64,000 nt of DNA from Balanoglossus misakiensis (GCA_040954595.2 CM082594.2:1922001-1986000), one strand, 5' to 3'; positions 35,986 to 50,611 are shown, counted from the stretch's first letter. The notes: generated by a model not told the origin, from the sequence alone. Made by a program: numbers and translations.

Positions 35986-36931
35986 AAACACTGCTTGAAT
36001 TTCTACGATTATTAAGCAAACGGAAGCTTCACTAACACATAGGCGTACACACAGAGCACGCGGCACGATAATTGTGTGCGTGGCCAGCTGATTGACCGAC
36101 CCGATCTTATAATTTATATGGGAGAGAGCGGTTTTGTCTTGTTATATCCTACAAAAAGTGACCATATTAAAGTGGAGAAATAATGACCTGATAATTTGTG
36201 TGGCCGATCGTCCGTCCCTATCTAAGGCCTATATTGGTATGTTATGCAAGACACACTATTCGAAATAACGCCTGTCCGACAGTCCGAGACTGGTTGTTTT
36301 TCCATCAGACTGATAGTAAAAAAGTTACCAGTCCGGCGGACAGGTTGAATTTAGCGTGGAGTTGACTTGTTTGCGGTATCATAGACGTACGTGACCCCAT
36401 CGTGACCCTGGCTGTCCGGGATAGCACCACCAACGATATCTTTTAGACCATCCTCTGTTTATTAGGCCCCTATTGCAATTAATTACCGTCCCTATCTTAT
36501 ATTGGAGGGAACGGGTTTGTCTTGGCATGTTATGCAAAACACTTGAAAGATGAATTTTGTTTTAAAAAAATGACGTTTATGACATACAGATGTAACCGAC
36601 CCCATAAGGTCCCAATGATATATATTTACATCATACACCAAATTGGACTTAAAAACCAAAAATTGAAAGCCGCTGGAGTTTCTGCGACTATGAACTCACG
36701 TAAGCTGGACACTACTCACTCCGAGCCCGACCTGGTAATTTGTATGTTGTCCATCGAGCGCCTATAGCTTAGAGTTATACAGGAGAGAACGGTTTATGAA
36801 GTTATGTTCAACAAAAATATATGATCATGGAATTAAAGAATTTGGAGAAAAAAAATATAATTAAAAATGGACGTTTACGACGACAAAAAGGAAGACTGTT
36901 TAATGCAAAAGTTAAGAAACAGGAAAAATTC

Positions 36932-37051
36932 AAGCCTACGGCACGTGGTATTCCCAGGCGGTCACCCATCCAAGTACTAACCACGCCCAACGCAGCTTAA
37001 CTTCGGTGATCGGACGAGAACCGGTGTATTCGACGTGGTATGGCCGTAGGC
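36932..37051 (-). rRNA. 5S: 5S rRNA, copy 29
   Basis: Identical to copy 1. The unit carries the GATATATATTTACAT spacer variant (about 36617), seen again near 48048 and 55486. Confidence 0.97.
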
Positions 37052-37995
37052 AAACACTGCTTGAATTTCTACAATTATTAAGCAAACGGAAGCTTCACTA
37101 ACACATAGGCGTACACACAGAGCACGCGGCACGATAATTGTGTGCGTGGCCAGCTGATTGACCGACCCGATCTTATAATTTATATGGGAGAGAGCAGTTT
37201 TGTCTTGTTATATCCTACAAAAAGTGACCATATTAAAGTGGAGAAATAATGACCTGATAATTTGTGTGGCCGATCGACCGTCCCTATCTAAGGCCTATAT
37301 TGGTATGTTATGCAAGACACACTATTCGAAATAACGCCTGTCCGACAGTCCGAGACTGGTTGTTTTTCCATCAGACTGATAGTAAAAAAGTTACCAGTCC
37401 GGCGGACAGGTTGAATTTAGCGTGGAGTTGACTTGTTTGCGGTATCATAGACGTACGTGACCCCATCGTGACCCTGGCTGTCCGGGATAGCACCACCAAC
37501 GATATCTTTTAGACCATCCTCTGTTTATTAGGCCCCTATTGCAATTAATTACCGTCCCTATCTTATATTGGAGGGAACGGGTTTGTCTTGGCATGTTATG
37601 CAAAACACTTGAAAGATGAATTTTGTTTTAAAAAAATGACGTTTATGACATACAGATGTAACCGACCGCATAGGGTCCCAATGGTATATTAACATCATAC
37701 ACCAAATTGGACTTAAAAACCAAAAATTGAAAGCCGCTGGAGTTTCTGCGACTATGAACTCACGTAAGCTGGACACTACTCACTCCGAGCCCGACCTGGT
37801 AATTTGTATGTTGTCCATCGAGCGCCTATAGCTTAGAGTTATACAGGAGAGAACGGTTTATGAAGTTATGTTCAACAAAAATATATGATCATGGAATTAA
37901 AGAATTTGGAGAAAAAAAATATAATTAAAAATGGACGTTTACGACGACAAAAAGGAAGACTGTTTAATGCAAAAGTTAAGAAACAGGAAAAATTC

Positions 37996-38115
37996 AAGCC
38001 TACGGCACGTGGTATTCCCAGGCGGTCACCCATCCAAGTACTAACCACGCCCAACGCAGCTTAACTTCGGTGATCGGACGAGAACCGGTGTATTCGACGT
38101 GGTATGGCCGTAGGC
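37996..38115 (-). rRNA. 5S: 5S rRNA, copy 30
   Basis: Identical to copy 1; upstream flank CAAACAATGC. Confidence 0.97.
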
Positions 38116-39059
38116 AAACAATGCTTGAATTTCTACAATTATTAAGCAAACGGAAGCTTCACTAACTCATAGGCGTACACACAGAGCACGCGGCACGATA
38201 ATTGTGTGCGTGGCCAGCTGATTGACCGACCCGATCTTATAATTTATATGGGAGAGAGCAGTTTTGTCTTGTTATATCCTACAAAAAGTGACCATATTAA
38301 AGTGGAGAAATAATGACCTGATAATTTGTGTGGCCGATCGACCGTCCCTATCTAAGGCCTATATTGGTATGTTATGCAAGACACACTATTCGAAATAACG
38401 CCTGTCCGACAGTCCGAGACTGGTTGTTTTTCCATCAGACTGATAGTAAAAAAGTTACCAGTCCGGCGGACAGGTTGAATTTAGCGTGGAGTTGACTTGT
38501 TTGCGGTATCATAGACGTACGTGACCCCATCGTGACCCTGGCTGTCCGGGATAGCACCACCAACGATATCTTTTAGACCATCCTCTGTTTATTAGGCCCC
38601 TATTGCAATTAATTACCGTCCCTATCTTATATTGGAGGGAACGGGTTTGTCTTGGCATGTTATGCAAAACACTTGAAAGATGAATTTTGTTTTAAAAAAA
38701 TGACGTTTATGACATACAGATGTAACCGACCCCATAGGGTCCCAATGGTATATTAACATCATACACCAAATTGGACTTAAAAACCAAACATTGAAAGCCG
38801 CTGGAGTTTCTGCGACTATGAACTCACGTAAGCTGGACACTACTCACTCCGAGCCCGACCTGGTAATTTGTATGTTGTCCATCGAGCGCCTATAGCTTAG
38901 AGTTATACAGGAGAGAACGGTTTATGAAGTTATGTTCAACAAAAATATATGATCATGGAATTAAAGAATTTGGAGAAAAAAAATATAATTAAAAATGGAC
39001 GTTTACGACGACAAAAAGGAAGACTGTTTAATGCAAAAGTTAAGAAACAGGAAAAATTC

Positions 39060-39179
39060 AAGCCTACGGCACGTGGTATTCCCAGGCGGTCACCCATCAA
39101 AGTACTAACCACGCCCAACGCAGCTTAACTTCGGTGATCGGACGAGAACCGGTGTATTCGACGTGGTATGGCCGTAGGC
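39060..39179 (-). rRNA. 5S: 5S rRNA, copy 31 (G81T)
   Basis: One change, G81T at the start of the C box (plus strand CATCAAAG). Confidence 0.94.
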
Positions 39180-40123
39180 AAATACTGCTTGAATTTCTAC
39201 GATTATTAAGCAAACGGAAGCTTCACTAACACATAGGCGTACACACAGAGCACGCGGCACGATAATTGTGTGCGTGGCCAGCTGATTGACCGACCCGATC
39301 TTATAATTTATATGGGAGAGAGCGGTTTTGTCTTGTTATATCCTACAAAAAGTGACCATATTAAAGTGGAGAAATAATGACCTGATAATTTGTGTGGCCG
39401 ATCGACCGTCCCTATCTAAGGCCTATATTGGTATGTTATGCAAGACACACTATTCGAAATAACGCCTGTCCGACAGTCCGAGACTGGTTGTTTTTCCATC
39501 AGACTGATAGTAAAAAAGTTACCAGTCCGGCGGACAGGTTGAATTTAGCGTGGAGTTGACTTGTTTGCGGTATCATAGACGTACGTGACCCCATCGTGAC
39601 CCTGGCTGTCCGGGATAGCACCACCAACGATATCTTTTAGACCATCCTCTGTTTATTAGGCCCCTATTGCAATTAATTACCGTCCCTATCTTATATTGGA
39701 GGGAACGGGTTTGTCTTGGCATGTTATGCAAAACACTTGAAAGATGAATTTTGTTTTAAAAAAATGACGTTTATGACATACAGATGTAACCGACCCCATA
39801 GGGTCCCAATGGTATATTAACATCATACACCAAATTGGACTTAAAAACCAAAAATTGAAAGCCGCTGGAGTTTCTGCGACTATGAACTCACGTAAGCTGG
39901 ACACTACTCACTCCGAGCCCGACCTGGTAATTTGTATGTTGTCCATCGAGCGCCTATAGCTTAGAGTTATACAGGAGAGAACGGTTTATGAAGTTATGTT
40001 CAACAAAAATATATGATCATGGAATTAAAGAATTTGGAGAAAAAAAATATAATTAAAAATGGACGTTTACGACGACAAAAAGGAAGACTGTTTAATGCAA
40101 AAGTTAAGAAACAGGAAAAATTC

Positions 40124-40243
40124 AAGCCTACGGCACGTGGTATTCCCAGGCGGTCACCCATCCAAGTACTAACCACGCCCAACGCAGCTTAACTTCGGTG
40201 ATCGGACGAGAACCGGTGTATTTGACGTGGTATGGCCGTAGGC
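40124..40243 (-). rRNA. 5S: 5S rRNA, copy 32 (G21A)
   Basis: One change, G21A in the 5' part of the RNA (plus strand TATTTGAC); upstream flank CAAATACTGC as in the preceding unit. Confidence 0.94.
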
Positions 40244-41187
40244 AAATACTGCTTGAATTTCTACGATTATTAAGCAAACGGAAGCTTCACTAACACATAG
40301 GCGTACACACAGAGCACGCGGCACGATAATTGTGTGCGTGGCCAGCTGATTGACCGACCCGATCTTATAATTTATATGGGAGAGAGCGGTTTTGTCTTGT
40401 TATATCCTACAAAAAGTGACCATATTAAAGTGGAGAAATAATGACCTGATAATTTGTGTGGCCGATCGACCGTCCCTATCTAAGGCCTATATTGGTATGT
40501 TATGCAAGACACACTATTCGAAATAACGCCTGTCCGACAGTCCGAGACTGGTTGTTTTTCCATCAGACTGATAGTAAAAAAGTTACCAGTCCGGCGGACA
40601 GGTTGAATTTAGCGTGGAGTTGACTTGTTTGCGGTATCATAGACGTACGTGACCCCATCGTGACCCTGGCTGTCCGGGATAGCACCACCAACGATATCTT
40701 TTAGACCATCCTCTGTTTATTAGGCCCCTATTGCAATTAATTACCGTCCCTATCTTATATTGGAGGGAACGGGTTTGTCTTGGCATGTTATGCAAAACAC
40801 TTGAAAGATGAATTTTGTTTTAAAAAAATGACGTTTATGACATACAGATGTAACCGACCCCATAAGGTCCCAATGGTATATTAACATCATACACTAAATT
40901 GGACTTAAAAACCAAAAATTGAAAGCCGCTGGAGTTTCTGCGACTATGAACTCACGTAAGCTGGACACTACTCACTCCGAGCCCGACCTGGTAATTTGTA
41001 TGTTGTCCATCGAGCGCCTATAGCTTAGAGTTATACAGGAGAGAACGGTTTATGAAGTTATGTTCAACAAAAATATATGATCATGGAATTAAAGAATTTG
41101 GAGAAAAAAAATATAATTAAAAATGGACGTTTACGACGACAAAAAGGAAGACTGTTTAATGCAAAAGTTAAGAAACAGGAAAAATTC

Positions 41188-41307
41188 AAGCCTACGGCAC
41201 GTGGTATTCCCAGGCGGTCACCCATCCAAGTACTAACCACGCCCAACGCAGCTTAACTTCGGTGATCGGACGAGAACCGGTGTATTCGACGTGGTATGGC
41301 CGTAGGC
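41188..41307 (-). rRNA. 5S: 5S rRNA, copy 33
   Basis: Identical to copy 1; start of the CATAAGG spacer haplotype. Confidence 0.97.
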
Positions 41308-42251
41308 AAACACTGCTTGAATTTCTACGATTATTAAGCAAACGGAAGCTTCACTAACACATAGGCGTACACACAGAGCACGCGGCACGATAATTGTGTG
41401 CGTGGCCAGCTGATTGACCGACCCGATCTTATAATTTATATGGGAGAGAGCGGTTTTGTCTTGTTATATCCTACAAAAAGTGACCATATTAAAGTGGAGA
41501 AATAATGACCTGATAATTTGTGTGGCCGATCGACCGTCCCTATCTAAGGCCTATATTGGTATGTTATGCAAGACACACTATTCGAAATAACGCCTGTCCG
41601 ACAGTCCGAGACTGGTTGTTTTTCCATCAGACTGATAGTAAAAAAGTTACCAGTCCGGCGGACAGGTTGAATTTAGCGTGGAGTTGACTTGTTTGCGGTA
41701 TCATAGACGTACGTGACCCCATCGTGACCCTGGCTGTCCGGGATAGCACCACCAACGATATCTTTTAGACCATCCTCTGTTTATTAGGCCCCTATTGCAA
41801 TTAATTACCGTCCCTATCTTATATTGGAGGGAACGGGTTTGTCTTGGCATGTTATGCAAAACACTTGAAAGATGAATTTTGTTTTAAAAAAATGACGTTT
41901 ATGACATACAGATGTAACCGACCCCATAAGGTCCCAATGGTATATTAACATCATACACTAAATTGGACTTAAAAACCAAAAATTGAAAGCCGCTGGAGTT
42001 TCTGCGACTATGAACTCACGTAAGCTGGACACTACTCACTCCGAGCCCGACCTGGTAATTTGTATGTTGTCCATCGAGCGCCTATAGCTTAGAGTTATAC
42101 AGGAGAGAACGGTTTATGAAGTTATGTTCAACAAAAATATATGATCATGGAATTAAAGAATTTGGAGAAAAAAAATATAATTAAAAATGGACGTTTACGA
42201 CGACAAAAAGGAAGACTGTTTAATGCAAAAGTTAAGAAACAGGAAAAATTC

Positions 42252-42371
42252 AAGCCTACGGCACGTGGTATTCCCAGGCGGTCACCCATCCAAGTACTAA
42301 CCACGCCCAACGCAGCTTAACTTCGGTGATCGGACGAGAACCGGTGTATTCGACGTGGTATGGCCGTAGGC
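42252..42371 (-). rRNA. 5S: 5S rRNA, copy 34
   Basis: Identical to copy 1; the next unit has no 5S gene. Confidence 0.97.
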
Positions 42372-42863
42372 AAACACTGCTTGAATTTCTACGATTATTA
42401 AGCAAACGGAAGCTTCACTAACACATAGGCGTACACACAGAGCACGCGGCACGATAATTGTGTGCGTGGCCAGCTGATTGACCGACCCGATCTTATAATT
42501 TATATGGGAGAGAGCGGTTTTGTCTTGTTATATCCTACAAAAAGTGACCATATTAAAGTGGAGAAATAATGACCTGATAATTTGTGTGGCCGATCGACCG
42601 TCCCTATCTAAGGCCTATATTGGTATGTTATGCAAGACACACTATTCGAAATAACGCCTGTCCGACAGTCCGAGACTGGTTGTTTTTCCATCAGACTGAT
42701 AGTAAAAAAGTTACCAGTCCGGCGGACAGGTTGAATTTAGCGTGGAGTTGACTTGTTTGCGGTATCATAGACGTACGTGACCCCATCGTGACCCTGGCTG
42801 TCCGGGATAGCACCACCAACGATATCTTTTAGACCATCCTCTGTTTATTAGGCCCCTATTGCA

Positions 42864-43663
42864 ATTAATTACCGTCCCTATCTTATATTGGAGGGAACGG
42901 GTTTGTCTTGGCATGTTATGCAAAACACTTGAAAGATGAATTTTTTTTTTTAAAAATGACGTTTATGACATACAGATATAACCGACCCCATAAGGTCCCA
43001 ATGGTATATTAACATCATACACCAAATTGGACTTAAAAAACAAAAATTGAAAGCCGCTGGAGTTTCTGCGACTATGAACTCACGTAAGCTGGACACTACT
43101 CACTCCGAGCCCGACCTGGTAATTTGTATGTTGTCCATCGAGCGCCTATAGCTTAGAGTTATACAGGAGAGAACGGTTTATGAAGTTACGTTCAACAAAA
43201 ATATATGATCATGGAATTACAGAATACATAGGCGTACACACAGAGCACGCGGCACGATAATTGTGTGCGTGGCCAGCTGATTGACCGACCCGATCTTATA
43301 ATTTATATGGGAGAGAGCGGTTTTGTCTTGTTATATCCTACAAAAAGTGACCATATTAAAGTGGAGAAATAATGACCTGATAATTTGTGTGGCCGATCGA
43401 CCGTCCCTATCTAAGGCCTATATTGGTATGTTATGCAAGACACACTATTCGAAATAACGCCTGTCCGACAGTCCGAGACTGGTTGTTTTTCCATCAGACT
43501 GATAGTAAAAAAGTTACCAGTCCGGCGGACAGGTTGAATTTAGCGTGGAGTTGACTTGTTTGCGGTATCATAGACGTACGTGACCCCATCGTGACCCTGG
43601 CTGTCCGGGATAGCACCAACGATATCTTTTAGACCATCCTCTGTTTATTAGGCCCCTATTGCA
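42864..43663 (-). repeat. Array unit lacking its 5S gene
   Basis: The spacer runs as usual to ATGGAATTACAGAA (43224) and then jumps to TACATAGGCGTACAC. About 261 bp is deleted, including the whole 5S gene, its terminator and its upstream flank. A further 3 bp is missing at about 43616. The neighbouring 5S genes are therefore 1864 bp apart. Confidence 0.93.
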
Positions 43664-44115
43664 ATTAATTACCGTCCCTATCTTATATTGGAGGGAACGG
43701 GTTTGTCTTGGCATGTTATGCAAAACACTTGAAAGATGAATTGTTTTTTAAAAAAATGACGTTTATGACATACAGATGTAACCGACCCCATAAGGTCCCA
43801 ATGGTATATTAACATCATACACCAAATTGGACTTAAAAACCAAAAATTGAAAGCCGCTGGAGTTTCTGCGACTATGAACTCACGTAAGCTGGACACTACT
43901 CACTCCGAGCCCGACCTGGTAATTTGTATGTTGTCCATCGAGCGCCTATAGCTTAGAGTTATACAGGAGAGAACGGTTTATGAAGTTATGTTCAACAAAA
44001 ATATATGATCATGGAATTAAAGAATTTGGAGAAAAAAAATATAATTAAAAATGGACGTTTACGACGACAAAAAGGAAGACTGTTTAATGCAAAAGTTAAG
44101 AAACAGGAAAAATTC

Positions 44116-44235
44116 AAGCCTACGGCACGTGGTATTCCCAGGCGGTCACCCATCCAAGTACTAACCACGCCCAACGCAGCTTAACTTCGGTGATCGGACG
44201 AGAACCGGTGTATTCGACGTGGTATGGCCGTAGGC
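44116..44235 (-). rRNA. 5S: 5S rRNA, copy 35
   Basis: Identical to copy 1; 1864 bp from copy 34. Confidence 0.97.
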
Positions 44236-45179
44236 AAACACTGCTTGAATTTCTACGATTATTAAGCAAACGGAAGCTTCACTAACACATAGGCGTACAC
44301 ACAGAGCACGCGGCACGATAATTGTGTGCGTGGCCAGCTGATTGACCGACCCGATCTTATAATTTATATGGGAGAGAGCGGTTTTGTCTTGTTATATCCT
44401 ACAAAAAGTGACCATATTAAAGTGGAGAAATAATGACCTGATAATTTGTGTGGCCGATCGACCGTCCCTATCTAAGGCCTATATTGGTATGTTATGCAAG
44501 ACACACTATTCGAAATAACGCCTGTCCGACAGTCCGAGACTGGTTGTTTTTCCATCAGACTGATAGTAAAAAAGTTACCAGTCCGGCGGACAGGTTGAAT
44601 TTAGCGTGGAGTTGACTTGTTTGCGGTATCATAGACGTACGTGACCCCATCGTGACCCTGGCTGTCCGGGATAGCACCACCAACGATATCTTTTAGACCA
44701 TCCTCTGTTTATTAGGCCCCTATTGCAATTAATTACCGTCCCTATCTTATATTGGAGGGAACGGGTTTGTCTTGGCATGTTATGCAAAACACTTGAAAGA
44801 TGAATTTTTTAAAAAAAAAATGACGTTTATGACATACAGATGTAACCGACCCCATAAGGTCCCAATGGTATATTAACATCATACACCAAATTGGACTTAA
44901 AAACCAAAAATTGAAAGCCGCTGGAGTTTCTGCGACTATGAACTCACGTAAGCTGGACACTACTCACTCCGAGCCCGACCTGGTAATTTGTATGTTGTCC
45001 ATCGAGCGCCTATAGCTTAGAGTTATACAGGAGAGAACGGTTTATGAAGTTATGTTCAACAAAAATATATGATCATGGAATTAAAGAATTTGGAGAAAAA
45101 AAATATAATTAAAAATGGACGTTTACGACGACAAAAAGGAAGACTGTTTAATGCAAAAGTTAAGAAACAGGAAAAATTC

Positions 45180-45299
45180 AAGCCTACGGCACGTGGTATT
45201 CCCAGGCGGTCACCCATCCAAGTACTAACCACGCCCAACGCAGCTTAACTTCGGTGATCGGACGAGAACCGGTGTATTCGACGTGGTATGGCCGTAGGC
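45180..45299 (-). rRNA. 5S: 5S rRNA, copy 36
   Basis: Identical to copy 1. Confidence 0.97.
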
Positions 45300-46243
45300 A
45301 AACACTGCTTGAATTTCTACGATTATTAAGCAAACGGAAGCTTCACTAACACATAGGCGTACACACAGAGCACGCGGCACGATAATTGTGTGCGTGGCCA
45401 GCTGATTGACCGACCCGATCTTATAATTTATATGGGAGAGAGCGGTTTTGTCTTGTTATATCCTACAAAAAGTGACCATATTAAAGTGGAGAAATAATGA
45501 CCTGATAATTTGTGTGGCCGATCGACCGTCCCTATCTAAGGCCTATATTGGTATGTTATGCAAGACACACTATTCGAAATAACGCCTGTCCGACAGTCCG
45601 AGACTGGTTGTTTTTCCATCAGACTGATAGTAAAAAAGTTACCAGTCCGGCGGACAGGTTGAATTTAGCGTGGAGTTGACTTGTTTGCGGTATCATAGAC
45701 GTACGTGACCCCATCGTGACCCTGGCTGTCCGGGATAGCACCACCAACGATATCTTTTAGACCATCCTCTGTTTATTAGGCCCCTATTGCAATTAATTAC
45801 CGTCCCTATCTTATATTGGAGGGAACGGGTTTGTCTTGGCATGTTATGCAAAACACTTGAAAGATGAATTTTTTTTAAAAAAAATGACGTTTATGACATA
45901 CAGATGTAACCGACCCCATAAGGTCCCAATGGTATATTAACATCATACACCAAATTGGACTTAAAAACCAAAAATTGAAAGCCGCTGGAGTTTCTGCGAC
46001 TATGAACTCACGTAAGCTGGACACTACTCACTCCGAGCCCGACCTGGTAATTTGTATGTTGTCCATCGAGCGCCTATAGCTTAGAGTTATACAGGAGAGA
46101 ACGGTTTATGAAGTTATGTTCAACAAAAATATATGATCATGGAATTAAAGAATTTGGAGAAAAAAAATATAATTAAAAATGGACGTTTACGACGACAAAA
46201 AGGAAGACTGTTTAATGCAAATGTTAAGAAACAGGAAAAATTC

Positions 46244-46363
46244 AAGCCTACGGCACGTGGTATTCCCAGGCGGTCACCCATCCAAGTACTAACCACGCCC
46301 AACGCAGCTTAACTTCGGTGATCGGACGAGAACCGGTGTATTCGACGTGGTATGGCCGTAGGC
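46244..46363 (-). rRNA. 5S: 5S rRNA, copy 37
   Basis: Identical to copy 1; downstream spacer has AATGTTAAG for AAAGTTAAG. Confidence 0.97.
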
Positions 46364-47307
46364 AAACACTGCTTGAATTTCTACGATTATTAAGCAAACG
46401 GAAGCTTCACTAACACATAGGCGTACACACAGAGCACGCGGCACGATAATTGTGTGCGTGGCCAGCTGATTGACCGACCCGATCTTATAATTTATATGGG
46501 AGAGAGCGGTTTTGTCTTGTTATATCCTACAAAAAGTGACCATATTAAAGTGGAGAAATAATGACCTGATAATTTGTGTGGCCGATCGACCGTCCCTATC
46601 TAAGGCCTATATTGGTATGTTATGCAAGACACACTATTCGAAATAACGCCTGTCCGACAGTCCGAGACTGGTTGTTTTTCCATCAGACTGATAGTAAAAA
46701 AGTTACCAGTCCGGCGGACAGGTTGAATTTAGCGTGGAGTTGACTTGTTTGCGGTATCATAGACGTACGTGACCCCATCGTGACCCTGGCTGTCCGGGAT
46801 AGCACCACCAACGATATCTTTTAGACCATCCTCTGTTTATTAGGCCCCTATTGCAATTAATTACCGTCCCTATCTTATATTGGAGGGAACGGGTTTGTCT
46901 TGGCATGTTATGCAAAACACTTGAAAGATGAATTTTGTTTTAAAAAAATGACGTTTATGACATACAGATGTAACCGACCCCATAAGGTCCCAATGGTATA
47001 TTAACATCATACACCAAATTGGACTTAAAAACCAAAAATTGAAAGCCGCTGGAGTTTCTGCGACTATGAACTCACGTAAGCTGGACACTACTCACTCCGA
47101 GCCCGACCTGGTAATTTGTATGTTGTCCATCGAGCGCCTATAGCTTAGAGTTATACAGGAGAGAACGGTTTATGAAGTTATGTTCAACAAAAATATATGA
47201 TCATGGAATTAAAGAATTTGGAGAAAAAAAATATAATTAAAAATGGACGTTTACGACGACAAAAAGGAAGACTGTTTAATGCAAAAGTTAAGAAACAGGA
47301 AAAATTC

Positions 47308-47427
47308 AAGCCTACGGCACGTGGTATTCCCAGGCGGTCACCCATCCAAGTACTAACCACGCCCAACGCAGCTTAACTTCGGTGATCGGACGAGAACCGG
47401 TGTATTCGACGTGGTATGGCCGTAGGC
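47308..47427 (-). rRNA. 5S: 5S rRNA, copy 38
   Basis: Identical to copy 1. A small upstream spacer deletion at about 47537 (TTGACCATATAAT) is shared with the copy at 54746. Confidence 0.97.
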
Positions 47428-48363
47428 AAACACTGCTTGAATTTCTACGATTATTAAGCAAACGGAAGCTTCACTAACACATAGGCGTACACACAGAGCA
47501 CGCGGCACGATAATTGTGTGCGTGGCCAGCTGATTGACCATATAATTTATATGGGAGAGAGCGGTTTTGTCTTGTTATATCCTACAAAAAGTGACCATAT
47601 TAAAGTGGAGAAATAATGACCTGATAATTTGTGTGGCCGATCGACCGTCCCTATCTAAGGCCTATATTGGTATGTTATGCAAGACACACTATTCGAAATA
47701 ACGCCTGTCCGACAGTCCGAGACTGGTTGTTTTTCCATCAGACTGATAGTAAAAAAGTTACCAGTCCGGCGGACAGGTTGAATTTAGCGCGGAGTTGACT
47801 TGTTTGCGGTATCATAGACGTACGTGACCCCATCGTGACCCTGGCTGTCCGGGATAGCACCACCAACGATATCTTTTAGACCATCCTCTGTTTATTAGGC
47901 CCCTATTGCAATTAATTACCGTCCCTATCTTATATTGGAGGGAACGGGTTTGTCTTGGCATGTTATGCAAAACACTTGAAAGATGAATTTTTTTTAAAAA
48001 AATGACGTTTATGACATACAGATGTAACCGACCCCATAAGGTCCCAATGATATATATTTACATCATACACCAAATTGGACTTAAAAACCAAAAATTGAAA
48101 GCCGCTGGAGTTTCTGCGACTATGAACTCACGTAAGCTGGACACTACTCACTCCGAGCCCGACCTGGTAATTTGTATGTTGTCCATCGAGCGCCTATAGC
48201 TTAGAGTTATACAGGAGAGAACGGTTTATGAAGTTATGTTCAACAAAAATATATGATCATGGAATTAAAGAATTTGGAGAAAAAAAATATAATTAAAAAT
48301 GGACGTTTACGACGACAAAAAGGAAGACTGTTTAATGCAAAAGTTAAGAAACAGGAAAAATTC

Positions 48364-48483
48364 AAGCCTACGGCACGTGGTATTCCCAGGCGGTCACCCA
48401 TCCAAGTACTAACCACGCCCAACGCAGCTTAACTTCGGTGATCGGACGAGAACCGGTGTATTCGACGTGGTATGGCCGTAGGC
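48364..48483 (-). rRNA. 5S: 5S rRNA, copy 39
   Basis: Identical to copy 1; counterpart of the copy at 55802 in the segmental duplication. Confidence 0.97.
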
Positions 48484-49427
48484 AAACACTGCTTGAATTT
48501 CTACGATTATTAAGCAAACGGAAGCTTCACTAACACATAGGCGTACACACAGAGCACGCGGCACGATAATTGTGTGCGTGGCCAGCTGATTGACCGACCC
48601 GATCTTATAATTTATATGGGAGAGAGCGGTTTTGTCTTGTTATATCCTACAAAACGTGACCATATTAAAGTGGAGAAATAATGACCTGATAATTTGTGTG
48701 GCCGATCGACCGTCCCTATCTAAGGCCTATATTGGTATGTTATGCAAGACACACTATTCGAAATAACGCCTGTCCGACAGTCCGAGACTGGTTGTTTTTC
48801 CATCAGACTGATAGTAAAAAAGTTACCAGTCCGGCGGACAGGTTGAATTTAGCGTGGAGTTGACTTGTTTGCGGTATCATAGACGTACGTGACCCCATCG
48901 TGACCCTGGCTGTCCGGGATAGCACCACCAACGATATCTTTTAGACCATCCTCTGTTTATTAGGCCCCTATTGCAATTAATTACCGTCCCTATCTTATAT
49001 TGGAGGGAACGGGTTTGTCTGGGCATGTTATGCAAAACACTTGAAAGATGAATTTTTTTTTTTAAAAATGACGTTTATGACATACAGATGTAACCGACCC
49101 CATAAGGTCCCAATGGTATATTAACATCATACACCAAATTGGACTTAAAAAACAAAAATTGAAAGCCGCTGGAGTTTCTGCGACTATGAACTCACGTAAG
49201 CTGGACACTACTCACTCCGAGCCCGACCTGGTAATTTGTATGTTGTCCATCGAGCGCTTATAGCTTAGAGTTATACAGGAGAGAACGGTTTATGAAGTTA
49301 TGTTCAACAAAAATATATGATCATGGAATTAAAGAATTTGGAGAAAAAAAAAATAATTAAAAATGGACGTTTACGACGACAAAAAGTAAGACTGTTTAAT
49401 GCAAAAGTTAAGAAACAGGAAAAATTC

Positions 49428-49547
49428 AAGCCTACGGCATGTGGTATTCCCAGGCGGTCACCCATCCAAGTACTAACCACGCCCAACGCAGCTTAACTTC
49501 GGTGATCGGACGAGAACCGGTGTATTCGACGTGGTATGGCCGTAGGC
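49428..49547 (-). rRNA. 5S: 5S rRNA, copy 40 (G108A)
   Basis: One change, G108A near helix I (plus strand GGCATGTGG). Its spacer has AAAAAGTAAG (49381), also present at 56825. Confidence 0.94.
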
Positions 49548-50491
49548 AAACACTGCTTGAATTTCTACGATTATTAAGCAAACGGAAGCTTCACTAACAC
49601 ATAGGCGTACACACAGAGCACGCGGCACGATAATTGTGTGCGTGGCCAGCTGATTGACCGACCCGATCTTATAATTTATATGGGAGAGAGCGGTTTTGTC
49701 TTGTTATATCCTACAAAAAGTGACCATATTAAAGTGGAGAAATAATGACCTGATAATTTGTGTGGCCGATCGACCGTCCCTATCTAAGGCCTATATTGGT
49801 ATGTTATGCAAGACACACTATTCGAAATAACGCCTGTCCGACAGTCCGAGACTGGTTGTTTTTCCATCAGACTGATAGTAAAAAAGTTACCAGTCCGGCG
49901 GACAGGTTGAATTTAGCGTGGAGTTGACTTGTTTGCGGTATCATAGACGTACGTGACCCCATCGTGACCCTGGCTGTCCGGGATAGCACCACCAACGATA
50001 TCTTTTAGACCATCCTCTGTTTATTAGGCCCCTATTGCAATTAATTACCGTCCCTATCTTATATTGGAGGGAACGGGTTTGTCTTGGCATGTTATGCAAA
50101 ACACTTGAAAGATGAATTGTTTTTTTAAAAAATGACGTTTATGACATACAGATGTAACCGACCCCATAAGGTCCCAATGGTATATTAACATCATACACCA
50201 AATTGGACTTAAAAACCAAAAATTGAAAGCCGCTGGAGTTTCTGCGACTATGAACTCACGTAAGCTGGACACTACTCACTCCGAGCCCGACCTGGTAATT
50301 TGTATGTTGTCCATCGAGCGCCTATAGCTTAGAGTTATACAGGAGAGAACGGTTTATGAAGTTATGTTCAACAAAAATATATGATCATGGAATTAAAGAA
50401 TTTGGAGAAAAAGAATATAATTAAAAATGGACGTTTACGACGACAAAAAGGAAGACTGTTTAATGCAAAAGTTAAGAAACAGGAAAAATTC

Positions 50492-50611
50492 AAGCCTACG
50501 GCACGTGGTATTCCCAGGCGGTCACCCATCCAAGTACTAACCACGCCCAACGCAGCTTAACTTCGGTGATCGGACGAGAACCGGTGTATTCGACGTGGTA
50601 TGGCCGTAGGC
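50492..50611 (-). rRNA. 5S: 5S rRNA, copy 41
   Basis: Identical to copy 1. Confidence 0.97.

Larger units (their letters stand above)
47000..49420. repeat. Segmental duplication, left copy (partner 54438-56858)
   Basis: At least eight rare variants recur exactly 7438 bp (seven units) to the right: a short deletion at about 47537/54975, AGCGCGGAG 47790/55228, GATATATATTTACA 48048/55486, AAAACGTGAC 48655/56093, GTCTGGGCATG 49021/56459, AAAAAACAAAAATTG 49150/56588, GAGCGCTTA 49258/56696, AAAGTAAG 49387/56825. The boundaries are approximate because the flanking units are nearly identical. Confidence 0.88.
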
